Origin: Clostridiales bacterium DTU086 | GTDB taxonomy: Bacteria > Bacillota > DTU086 | Direction: 5' to 3' | DNA length: 35,617 nt | Assembly: GCA_001513335.1 (NCBI GenBank) | Contig: LFTO01000236.1 | Coordinates: 1 to 35,617 of the forward strand | Shown here: positions 8,228 through 15,296 of the stretch, piece by piece | Position numbering within the stretch: the stretch's first letter is position 1 | Layout of the letters: each line of letters starts with the position of its first letter | Notes under the pieces: model-generated | Seen by the model: the letters and a program-made list of their open reading frames with translations, nothing else | Told to the model about the DNA's origin: nothing | Databases searched by the model: none | Position numbers and translations under genes: made by a program

Positions 8228-9623
8228 CTTAATTGTTATTGGAGCCGGACCAGGAGGTTACCACGCAGCCATCCACGCGGCTCAGGAAGGACTGAAAACA
8301 GCCCTAATTGAAAAAAACCGCCTGGGCGGGGTTTGCCTGCAGGAAGGCTGCATCCCTACAAAAAGCCTGGTTCACAGCGCAGAAGTATTAAGAACATGCC
8401 GTGATGCCCACTTATTTGGTGTTGAGATAGAAAAATCCAGCGTTAACTGGCATGCCGTCCAAAAACACAAGGAAAAAGTTGTAGACCAGCTTACAAAAGG
8501 GCTGGAACAGCTAATGCCTGCCAACGGAGTTGAGGTACTATACGGTAAGGCCGCCCTTACGGAAAAAAGTGCAGGCCCTGAAAAGGAAGTGGCTGTCCAA
8601 TTAAATGACGGCGCACGGACAACCCTTACGACAAGAAACATAATTATCGCCACGGGTTCTTCCCCTTCCCTGCCCCCTATTCCCGGGATTGATCTCCCGG
8701 GGGTTATCGGGAGCCGTGAAGCCCTGGAACTGACTTCTGTGCTGGAAAAACTCCTTATCATTGGCGGCGGCGTTATCGGTGTTGAATTTGCCTCTATTTA
8801 CAGCGCTTTTGGCAGTGCCGTAACAATTGTAGAATTTCTGCCGAAAATACTTTCTTCTATGGATGGGGAAATAGCCAAACGAATGGAAGCAGAGTTAAGA
8901 CGCAACAGGATAAAGATTCTGACCGGGAGCCGAGTAAAGGAAATCAGAGAAGCAGATAAGATACTTGAAGCTGTAATTGAAAAAGGAGACAAAGAGGAAA
9001 TTATCCCAGCAGATACTATTCTCATTGCCACCGGGAGAAAGCCCAGCGTCCAGGGTCTGGGACTGGAATATACGGGAATCGAGTATGCTGAAAATTCAGG
9101 GATACAGGTTAACAGTTTGATGGAGACAAACATAGAAGGCATTTATGCCATCGGTGATGTAACGGGGAACTACCTGTTGGCCCATGTTGCTTCCGCTGAG
9201 GGAATCACGGCAGTAGACAATATTCTGGGAAAGAAGCGGGAGATGAACTATAAAGCGGTACCCAATGCTATTTACACCCACCCGGAGGCAGCAGGGGTCG
9301 GGCTTACCGAGGAGGAAGCCAGAGAACAAGGCATTGCCTATAAGGCAACAAAGTTTATGTTTAGTGGGAACAGCAGGGCAGTCACCATGGGTGAGAACCG
9401 GGGTTTGATAAAACTTATCACCACGGTACCAGAAAATACCGTAGTTGGAGCTCACATTATCGGCCCTAACGCCAGCGAATTAATTCAGGAACTGGTTCTG
9501 GCAGTGAACACTTCCGCAACAGCAGAGGATATAAGCCGCACCATACACGCCCACCCCACTCTCTCGGAAGCTTTGATGGAAACTGCACAAGGTGTATCAG
9601 GACGTTTTACCCATATGCTTTAG
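8220..9623 (+). CDS. lpdA: dihydrolipoamide dehydrogenase (L protein)
   Basis: Reoxidises dihydrolipoyl-H protein with NAD+. The 467 residues run in the usual order: FAD site GAGPGGYHAAIHAAQEG, redox-active disulfide GGVCLQEGCIPTK (C39, C44), NAD site IIGGGVIGVEFASI, second FAD motif GIYAIGDV, and the catalytic interface HAHPTLSEA near the C-terminus. ATG 8220 overlaps the lipM stop by 8 bases and follows GGAAG; an upstream in-frame TTG at 8148 would overlap lipM by 80 bases and precede the conserved MYDLIVIG start, so it was rejected. It is the last gene of the block and completes the four-protein system. Confidence 0.96.
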   Translation: MYDLIVIGAGPGGYHAAIHAAQEGLKTALIEKNRLGGVCLQEGCIPTKSLVHSAEVLRTCRDAHLFGVEIEKSSVNWHAVQKHKEKVVDQLTKGLEQLMPANGVEVLYGKAALTEKSAGPEKEVAVQLNDGARTTLTTRNIIIATGSSPSLPPIPGIDLPGVIGSREALELTSVLEKLLIIGGGVIGVEFASIYSAFGSAVTIVEFLPKILSSMDGEIAKRMEAELRRNRIKILTGSRVKEIREADKILEAVIEKGDKEEIIPADTILIATGRKPSVQGLGLEYTGIEYAENSGIQVNSLMETNIEGIYAIGDVTGNYLLAHVASAEGITAVDNILGKKREMNYKAVPNAIYTHPEAAGVGLTEEEAREQGIAYKATKFMFSGNSRAVTMGENRGLIKLITTVPENTVVGAHIIGPNASELIQELVLAVNTSATAEDISRTIHAHPTLSEALMETAQGVSGRFTHML

Positions 9624-9733
9624 TAAAATCAGCTGTCAACGTGCAGGTCCTCCTGGTCAAAGACTACCAGCCGTGCTTTTCTCGCTACCGGCACCTGTTG
9701 CTTAAATAACCTACATAAGGCGAACAAATAAAT

Positions 9734-9843
9734 AAAGCCCGCAAATGTTATTCCGCTACGGACAAGCTCCCACGCCGTTACCGGCGGCCGAGCCGCACAA
9801 GGCTTAAGCAAAACAAGTCCCTTCCACAATACGTGCGGACATT
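9734..9843 (-). repeat. dispersed inverted-repeat element, copy B (near full length)
   Basis: About 110 bp in the orientation opposite to copies A and D. The 26-bp core (9755-9780) is identical to copy A in reverse. The left end AAAGCCCGCAAATGTTATTCC and the right end, reverse-complemented (AATGTCCGCACGTATTG), are diverged inverted repeats. The internal CAAGTCCC also matches the left part of copy D. It lies 110 bases past lpdA. An open frame through it on the minus strand (9629-9829) looks like a by-product of the repeat. Confidence 0.75.
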
Positions 9844-9870
9844 TGGGGGTCCGACATAACGTCAGTTGAC

Positions 9871-9997
9871 AACAGTCGTACTGTGTGTTTCCACGGCTTT
9901 GTGCGGTCTTTGATTTTTTCCCGCAAACACGTGGTTCAAGCAGCAGGTGGATTTAGCGGTTAAGCTTATCCGTAGAGGAATAACACACGGGGGCTTT
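9871..9997 (+). repeat. dispersed inverted-repeat element, copy C (degenerate)
   Basis: The right part (9953-9997) resembles the family core and end: TTAGCGGTTAAGCTTATCCGTAGAGGAATAAC, broken by substitutions and a short deletion, ending in GGGGGCTTT. A GTGTGTTTCC near 9883 may be the left inverted repeat. It lies directly behind copy B in the other orientation. Confidence 0.5.
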
Positions 9998-10006
9998 CTG
10001 TCTGTA

Positions 10007-10047
10007 CAAAAACAAACTACCCGGAGCTGACGTCGTTGCTCCGGGTA
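10007..10047 (-). terminator. terminator downstream of the 10171-10881 lipoprotein gene
   Basis: A perfect 10-bp stem (TACCCGGAGC at 10018-10027, its complement at 10038-10047) with a 10-nt loop is followed, on the minus strand, by GTTTGTTTTTG. A second GC-rich hairpin (10057-10064 with 10078-10085, GCCGGCCT) lies between it and the gene and has no T-run. Confidence 0.6.
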
Positions 10048-10170
10048 TCTGTATGCGCCGGCCTGGGGGTTCAGTCGAGGCCGGCAAAACTTCCTCTAAA
10101 AATTTTCAAGACGCTTGGAGATCCTCTACCCTTAATTACAAAAACTATCAGTAAATATTTCAGGGCTGCC

Positions 10171-10881
10171 CTAGAGGGTGGATATTTCCTTTAAAACAGG
10201 GCGCTGGTGCTCATCAACAAAGTAAGAAAACTTCACCTTATCCCCTGGCTGCAGACCATGCCTTTCCTCAAAATCCTCCCGAATGCTCTCATCCAATTGG
10301 AAGGCCTTTGCGGCTTGTTCCTCAGGAACACCGCTAATTTTTATTTCAATCGAGTGAGGGTCAATCTGCCCCACATATTCACCGGTATCCTGGAGCAGTT
10401 CCTCTTTCTCTGTTGTTTTCTGAACATTTTCCTTAAACCCTTTAAAGACTAACTCCCGTTCATCGGCAGGAATGGACAGCAAAACATTGGGATAGGTCAA
10501 AGCCTGGGTTACCAGGCTCCCCTCACCGGGAACATTTAGATCTGCAGTTATTTCTATGCTGTCCTCCGTGCCCTTGACTACTACATTTTCCAGGGTGTAA
10601 CCACCTGTATTTTTTTCTCCGGCACTTAAAAGTACATACCGTTTCTCACCTACAGTGTACGAAAAAGCCCCCTCTTCCTTCAAATTCTCGTCATACCAAG
10701 CAGCAAACTCTGAATCCCCATAAAGCTCATCAAATGCATCAGTATTTACCTCTACCTGTTCAAATTCAATTTCACCCATTTGAAGTTCAGGTTTTTCAGC
10801 GGTGTCTTCACCGGAACCACAGGCAATAGTAAAGACCAAAACAAAAACCATAAGTGCTACAAATCTTAACCGTTTGCCCAT
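10171..10881 (-). CDS. putative lipoprotein with PrcB C-terminal-like domain
   Basis: A 236-residue secreted lipoprotein. An N-terminal signal segment (residues 8-20, hydrophobic) ends in the lipobox-like FTIAC with C21 as acylation site. Residues about 75-155 resemble the PrcB C-terminal domain: KRYVLLSAGEKNTGGYTLENV followed by an acidic strand, then LVTQALTYPNVLLSIP. The last about 75 residues form a separate beta-rich segment (TGEYVGQIDPHSIEIKISG ... GDKVKFSYF), seen at the end of various Bacillota envelope proteins, as far as I recall. PrcB itself partners a protease in spirochaetes; nothing here shows such a partner, so function is open. ATG follows GGAAGG. It follows the 143-residue membrane protein with a 96-base gap. 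Confidence 0.75.
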   Translation of the reverse strand: MGKRLRFVALMVFVLVFTIACGSGEDTAEKPELQMGEIEFEQVEVNTDAFDELYGDSEFAAWYDENLKEEGAFSYTVGEKRYVLLSAGEKNTGGYTLENVVVKGTEDSIEITADLNVPGEGSLVTQALTYPNVLLSIPADERELVFKGFKENVQKTTEKEELLQDTGEYVGQIDPHSIEIKISGVPEEQAAKAFQLDESIREDFEERHGLQPGDKVKFSYFVDEHQRPVLKEISTL

Positions 10882-10977
10882 TTCGGTACCTTCCTTCCAA
10901 AAGTTTTTGGGTTATTACCCTTATAGACTCATTAAACATTTTTTTTGTTCCTGTCCACAAGCATCAAAATTTACCAT

Positions 10978-11409
10978 TTATAGCACATCTTTCCAGTGGT
11001 GCTCAGGGTATTGATATTCTTCATCATCTTTCTTGAGTGAAATCACATTGGTAAAATACGCATAATCAAAGTTCCTCTTTTCCTCAACAGACCATGCAGA
11101 CATCCGCCTTGTCATTGAACGCCAAAAACATACCATTATAACCACAGTTGTGGCAAAACCAAAACCGGCCAGCCAGATTTGATTAATGGAAACACAATAG
11201 AGTGTAGCCGCCGCAAGAAGAATTGCAGAGCCAAAAGAAGCGTAGTAGTAGCCTTTCTGAGTCCTTTTTAGTAAAGCCCTCGACTTACCTCTGCCTATAC
11301 TGACGCTCACTTTACCGGTTGTAATCAGCTCTTTTAGTCTATTAAAATCCTCTTCCGTTGCCTGTCTTCTGAATTGCTGTATCTCTTCTTTTTTGGACAG
11401 TCTCGCCAT
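10978..11409 (-). CDS. small membrane protein with two transmembrane helices, unknown function
   Basis: A 143-residue protein with a charged N-terminal region (about 50 residues, KKEEIQQFRRQATEEDF), two hydrophobic helices at about 57-74 and 78-97, and a charged tail ending in EYQYPEHHWKDVL. I do not recognise the family. ATG is preceded by GAGGTGG about 10 nt upstream. It lies 83 bases after the ABC permease on the same strand and may be read through from the exporter operon, or have its own promoter; the gap shows no clear terminator. Confidence 0.65.
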   Translation of the reverse strand: MARLSKKEEIQQFRRQATEEDFNRLKELITTGKVSVSIGRGKSRALLKRTQKGYYYASFGSAILLAAATLYCVSINQIWLAGFGFATTVVIMVCFWRSMTRRMSAWSVEEKRNFDYAYFTNVISLKKDDEEYQYPEHHWKDVL

Positions 11410-11492
11410 AGAATTGAACCACCTCAGAAAAACGTTTTTTAACCACTTTAAAACTTCTGCAAAAACTTATTAAGTCCTCTGCAATAGTTTGT

Positions 11493-12626
11493 TTAGTCCA
11501 GGTTTTTCTTGAATCTTAAGGAGGCTACAGTCAGGGTAGCTGTCCCAATAACAAAAAGTATGACTACGTCTTTCCATAAGTATTCCAGTCCCACTCCTTT
11601 AAGGATTACCCCCCGGAGAATTTCCAAAAAGTAAGTAAGAGGAATCAAATTGCCCAAGAGTTGTATAGGCAGCGGCATGGCTTCCCGGGGAAAAATAAAA
11701 CCTGACAGGATTACACTGGGCAGTATGAGGAGAACAGTCATCTGCATGGCCTGGAGCTGGGTTCTGGCAACAGTAGATATCAGTATGCCCAGTCCCAAAG
11801 CTACCAGGAGGAATACCAGCGACTGCAGCATTAAGGATAACATGCTGCCCTTAACCGGTACGTTAAACCAATACACCCCTATAGACAATACAATTATTAC
11901 ATCGATAAAAGCAATAACCACGTAAGGGATAAGCTTACCGATTATCAGCTCCCTTGGTTTAATAGGTGTTACGATCAACTGCTCCATGGTGCCCCGCTCC
12001 CTTTCCCGAACTAAAGCAAAGGCAGTAAGCAGCACCGTTATATTCTGCAGTACCAGGCCTATCAGGCCGGGAATATTAAATTTTATGCTGTCCAACTCGG
12101 GGTTAAACCATACCTGGGGCCGGAAATCAATGCCAGGGACACTGTCCAGAGACACGCCCCGCTGCTCCAGGTGCCGGACACGAATATCCATTGACTGCCG
12201 CTGGGCAAGTATTGTTGCAGTATTCATTGCTGTCCGTGCAACAGTAGGGTCGGACCCATCCACAACAAACTGCACCTGGGGTGACCCGCTGCGCTTTAAG
12301 TCCCGGGAATAATTGGCGGGGATTACAAACCCCCCTTTGACCCTGCCGCTGTCGATCAGGTTGCTTATCTCCTTCTGGCTGTATACATAGTAGTTGAAGT
12401 CAAAATAGGTTGACTCCCTGAAATTATCGATAAGTTCCCTGCTGGCGGCACTCTTATCCTGGTCGAGAACTGCCACGGAAATATGGTCCACGTTTGTCGT
12501 CACCGCATAGCCAAAGAGAAACATCATAAGTAACGGCATCATTATGATAATGCCAAGACTGGCCTTATCTCTCTTTATTTGAATAAATTCTTTCTTTACT
12601 ATTGCTGCCAGGCGTCTACCGTTCAC
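11493..12626 (-). CDS. ABC-2 type transporter permease
   Basis: Membrane subunit of an ABC exporter (377 residues). One transmembrane helix near the N-terminus (LGIIIMMPLLMMFLFGYAVT) is followed by a roughly 150-residue extracytoplasmic domain and then about five helices, with the ABC-2 block FALVRERERGTMEQLIVTPIKPRELIIGKLIPY between. This is the layout of the YhhJ/YbhR group. I chose GTG 12626 because AGGAGG precedes it by 6 nt; it overlaps the ATPase stop by 11 bases, suggesting coupling. Only one permease gene is present, so it presumably acts as a homodimer. It works with the adjacent ATPase and adaptor. Confidence 0.9.
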   Translation of the reverse strand: MNGRRLAAIVKKEFIQIKRDKASLGIIIMMPLLMMFLFGYAVTTNVDHISVAVLDQDKSAASRELIDNFRESTYFDFNYYVYSQKEISNLIDSGRVKGGFVIPANYSRDLKRSGSPQVQFVVDGSDPTVARTAMNTATILAQRQSMDIRVRHLEQRGVSLDSVPGIDFRPQVWFNPELDSIKFNIPGLIGLVLQNITVLLTAFALVRERERGTMEQLIVTPIKPRELIIGKLIPYVVIAFIDVIIVLSIGVYWFNVPVKGSMLSLMLQSLVFLLVALGLGILISTVARTQLQAMQMTVLLILPSVILSGFIFPREAMPLPIQLLGNLIPLTYFLEILRGVILKGVGLEYLWKDVVILFVIGTATLTVASLRFKKNLD

Positions 12627-13362
12627 GGACTGCCTCCTCTCCCCTCTCTGCGAAGGCAATAAAAACGTCCTCCATTGTATCCACACCCAGGTCATTCTTT
12701 AGTTTAGATGGCGGCCCCAGACCTATCAACCTCCCCTGGTGCATAAATCCCAACCTATGGCACTGGTCAGCCTCATCCATATAGTGAGTCGTAACGAATA
12801 CCGTAACCCCCTGGGCGGCAAGCTGGTGGAGTATTTTCCAGAAATTCCTGCGGGATAAAGGGTCCACACCGGCTGTAGGTTCATCCAGAAACAACAAAGG
12901 AGGCTGGTGGAGCAGGGCACAGGCAAGGGCAAGCCGCTGTTTCTGGCCCCCTGACATGGTTCCGGCAAACTGCTTTTCTTTCCCCTCCAGACCAACCAGG
13001 GCAATCAATTCTTTCTTCCTGGCATCAGCCTCCCTGGCAGATACAGAATAGGTCCCAGCGTAAAAATCCATATTTTCAACAACAGTTAATTCTTCGTACA
13101 GGCTGAATCTTTGGGACATATACCCGATAGCCTGGCGGATGTTTTCAGTCTGGGAATAGATATCATAGCCCAATACGTTTCCTTCTCCACCTGTGGGTGT
13201 GAGAATTCCACAGAGCATACGGACGGTGGTAGTCTTTCCTGAGCCGTTTGACCCCAGAAAGCCAAAAACCTCCCCGCGGTTTATGGAAAAAGAGACCCCG
13301 TCCACAGCAGTGAAATCACCAAAACGTTTTGTTAAACCCGAAATTTCCAGTACTGTATCCAT
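12616..13362 (-). CDS. ABC transporter ATP-binding protein
   Basis: A complete 248-residue ATPase subunit. Walker A is GSNGSGKTT (about 34-42), the Q-loop region is GYMSQRFSLYEELTVVENM, the signature is MSGGQKQRLALA, Walker B is LLFLDEPTAGVD, and the switch histidine lies in VTTHYMDEADQC. The MDEA and DEPTAGVD forms are usual for ABC-2 drug or polymer exporters. It lies between adaptor and permease genes in a TetR-led operon and would energise the permease at 11493-12626. Confidence 0.93.
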   Translation of the reverse strand: MDTVLEISGLTKRFGDFTAVDGVSFSINRGEVFGFLGSNGSGKTTTVRMLCGILTPTGGEGNVLGYDIYSQTENIRQAIGYMSQRFSLYEELTVVENMDFYAGTYSVSAREADARKKELIALVGLEGKEKQFAGTMSGGQKQRLALACALLHQPPLLFLDEPTAGVDPLSRRNFWKILHQLAAQGVTVFVTTHYMDEADQCHRLGFMHQGRLIGLGPPSKLKNDLGVDTMEDVFIAFAERGEEAVRER

Positions 13363-13369
13363 CTTTGGC

Positions 13370-14392
13370 TCACTCCCCCGCCAGGCGGGGAAAGGTTACT
13401 TCCGCCGACATTCCCGGCTTGAATTTATCCACCGCTTCCATGACTTTCACCCTGACCTTAAATACAGAGTCAGCCCTTTCCTCCTCCGTATTGGCATTTT
13501 CAGGTGTAAACTCTGCCTCTGAGGCAATATATGTTACCTGCCCCTTAAACTCTTTATCCGGAACGGAAGTAATGCTGATTAAAGCCTGGTCCCCTACAGC
13601 AACCCTGTCAAGGTACTTTTCGGGAACGTACACTTCAACCCAGAGACCATTAAGATCAATAATGGTAACCAGGGAAGCCCCCGTGTTCACCATTTCCCCT
13701 CTTTCCACATTAACAGAGGCCGCAGTGCCGCTGACCGGTGCTGTAACCCTGGCTTTGTCCAGGTTTGCCTGGGCGATTTTAACCGCCTTTTCCCCCTGGG
13801 CAATATTTGACCGGAGGACCTGGAGAGTCTCTTCCTTTACTCCTGACCGTATCAATTTGAGGTTTGCTGTAGATGCCTCAAGCTTTGCTTTTGCAGCATT
13901 CAATCCGGCCAGCTTCTGATCATACTCTGCCCTGGCATTCTCCAGTTCCTGGTCAGAAACAACAGCAGCTTCATGCAGGGACTCAGTCCTTTTAAGATAG
14001 CTCTCGGAAGCTTGTAGGGCTTTTTCCGCTCCCTCAAGAGCTGCCTTCGCAGAATTAACATCAGCTTCGGCTTTGGCAATTTCATCAGGGGTTGCCCCGC
14101 TTTCCGCCTCCCTCAGCTTGGCTGTGTAAATATCAACGGCAGACCTGGCCTGTTCCAGCTGGAGTTCCAAAATAGTTGTATCCATTGTGATTATCACCTG
14201 ACCGGCTTCTACCCTGTCCCCCTCCTGAACGGAAACTACTTCAATACGCCCCCCTATCTCGGCACCCACATCTACCTCCGCAGCTTCAACGGTTCCGGTA
14301 AATGTCCCCTTTGACGAACCATCCCCACAACCGGCAGATGCAAACAAAACAGCAATCAATACCAGTATCCCGAATGCACCTCTCCAGTTCAT
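13370..14392 (-). CDS. HlyD/YbhG-type adaptor, predicted lipoprotein
   Basis: A 340-residue membrane-fusion-type adaptor. The signal segment ends in ASAGC (lipobox, C22), so it is probably lipid-anchored on the outer face of the membrane. Next come a half lipoyl-like domain (GRIEVVSVQEGDRVEAGQVI), a long Ala/Glu/Lys-rich coiled coil at about residues 70-200, the second half motif (VTAPVSGTAASVNVERGEMVNTG), and beta-barrel segments ending in FKPGMSAEVTFP. The ATG shares one base with the TetR stop (TAATG). In a single-membrane cell it would work without a TolC-like partner; none is seen here. Confidence 0.88.
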   Translation of the reverse strand: MNWRGAFGILVLIAVLFASAGCGDGSSKGTFTGTVEAAEVDVGAEIGGRIEVVSVQEGDRVEAGQVIITMDTTILELQLEQARSAVDIYTAKLREAESGATPDEIAKAEADVNSAKAALEGAEKALQASESYLKRTESLHEAAVVSDQELENARAEYDQKLAGLNAAKAKLEASTANLKLIRSGVKEETLQVLRSNIAQGEKAVKIAQANLDKARVTAPVSGTAASVNVERGEMVNTGASLVTIIDLNGLWVEVYVPEKYLDRVAVGDQALISITSVPDKEFKGQVTYIASEAEFTPENANTEEERADSVFKVRVKVMEAVDKFKPGMSAEVTFPRLAGE

Positions 14393-15006
14393 TAACAGTC
14401 ACCTTCCCCCACCGGTTTTTTCAGCATGCCGTTCAAAAATATGTCTACAATAGCTGATACCAAATCCTCATCTTCAAACTTGACGTATTTTTCTCCCTCA
14501 AAGGCATATCTCCAGGCAACAAAAATGGCCACCATCCCTACCAGGGCCCGGATTGAAATCTCCGGGTCAATATCCCGGAGGATCCCCTTCTGTTCCTGTT
14601 CTTTAAAATATCCCTGCAGAAGCTTTGCAGCAGGCAGGATTACTTCCGTCAGGAATTTATCTTTCAGTTCCGGATGGAACTGGGACTCGAACACGAGAAT
14701 CTTTACCAGTTCAATATTTTCTTTGACAATCTCAAAACGGTTTCGGAGAAGTACTTTCAGAAATTCCTCGGGAGAATAGTCCTTCCAGTCTGCAAGTTTA
14801 GTCTTCAAGGATGCCACAACCACAGGATTGGCAACGCCAAAAAGCAGGTCCTTCTTGGTTGGAAAGTACCTAAATATGGTACCCTCGGCAACTCCGGCTT
14901 CCCTGGCAATCTCACTGGTGGTAGCCCCGTTGTATCCTTTCTCACTGAATACCTTTAAAGCAGCTTTTACAATTTTCTCACGGGTGGTAATCCCGTTATC
15001 AGCCAA
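14392..15006 (-). CDS. TetR-family transcriptional regulator
   Basis: A 204-residue one-component regulator. The N-terminal helix-turn-helix is classic: REKIVKAALKVFSEKGYNGATTSEIAREAGVAEGTIFRYFPTKKDLLF (residues 9-57). The C-terminal ligand domain is helical and unassigned. The start is TTG behind a G-rich site (GGGGGTGGGAG). It is the first gene of the exporter operon, with a perfect palindrome just upstream, so it most likely represses its own operon until a compound pumped by the exporter binds. Confidence 0.92.
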   Translation of the reverse strand: MADNGITTREKIVKAALKVFSEKGYNGATTSEIAREAGVAEGTIFRYFPTKKDLLFGVANPVVVASLKTKLADWKDYSPEEFLKVLLRNRFEIVKENIELVKILVFESQFHPELKDKFLTEVILPAAKLLQGYFKEQEQKGILRDIDPEISIRALVGMVAIFVAWRYAFEGEKYVKFEDEDLVSAIVDIFLNGMLKKPVGEGDC

Positions 15007-15022
15007 ACTCCCACCCCCCTGT

Positions 15023-15034
15023 GTGAGTACTCAC
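15023..15034. promoter_or_regulatory. probable TetR operator
   Basis: GTGAGTACTCAC is a perfect 12-bp palindrome (extended TGAGTGAGTACTCACA, imperfect) 17 bases before the TetR start codon and downstream of a plausible -10, where bound repressor would block initiation. Confidence 0.6.
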
Positions 15035-15048
15035 TCATTTCTGATTAC

Positions 15049-15077
15049 ATAGTACTGGATAATGATAATGGAAACAA
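15049..15077 (-). promoter_or_regulatory. candidate promoter of the TetR-exporter operon
   Basis: On the minus strand TTGTTT (15077-15072) and TACTAT (15054-15049) are 17 bp apart. The hexamers are only moderate, but the palindromic operator lies 15 bases downstream of the -10. Confidence 0.45.
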
Positions 15078-15133
15078 GCCCTTTTTTTGGATGGCACTTG
15101 ATAAAATAAGCGGGGGAATTACCTTTTTTTCAT

Positions 15134-15182
15134 CCCCCACCTACCTCTTGCTAACGCAAGCATGGAAGGGTTGAGGTGGGGG
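15134..15182. repeat. long palindromic hairpin, possible insertion-sequence relic
   Basis: CCCCCACCT (15134-15142) pairs perfectly with AGGTGGGGG (15174-15182), and an inner stem CTTGC/GCAAG (15147-15151 with 15156-15160) closes a TAAC loop. A further GGGGG at 15112-15116 could pair alternatively with the left arm. There is no T-run in the proper place on either strand, so it is not a standard terminator. It recalls the end hairpins of IS200/IS605-type elements, but no transposase is present. Confidence 0.5.
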
Positions 15183-15296
15183 TATTCCGCAAAAGATGTG
15201 ATAAAGACATGGGAGGACTGGTTATATTTGCCAGCTTTTTCTTTGACGGATTTGTAGGGGATTGCCTCCAAAGACCTCCGACCGCCGCGTAATTCT

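Noticed and set aside
9629-9829. 66-codon frame on the minus strand behind lpdA
   Set aside because: More than a third of it lies in the inverted-repeat element, there is no ribosome site, and its frame is explained by the repeat's GC-rich sequence.
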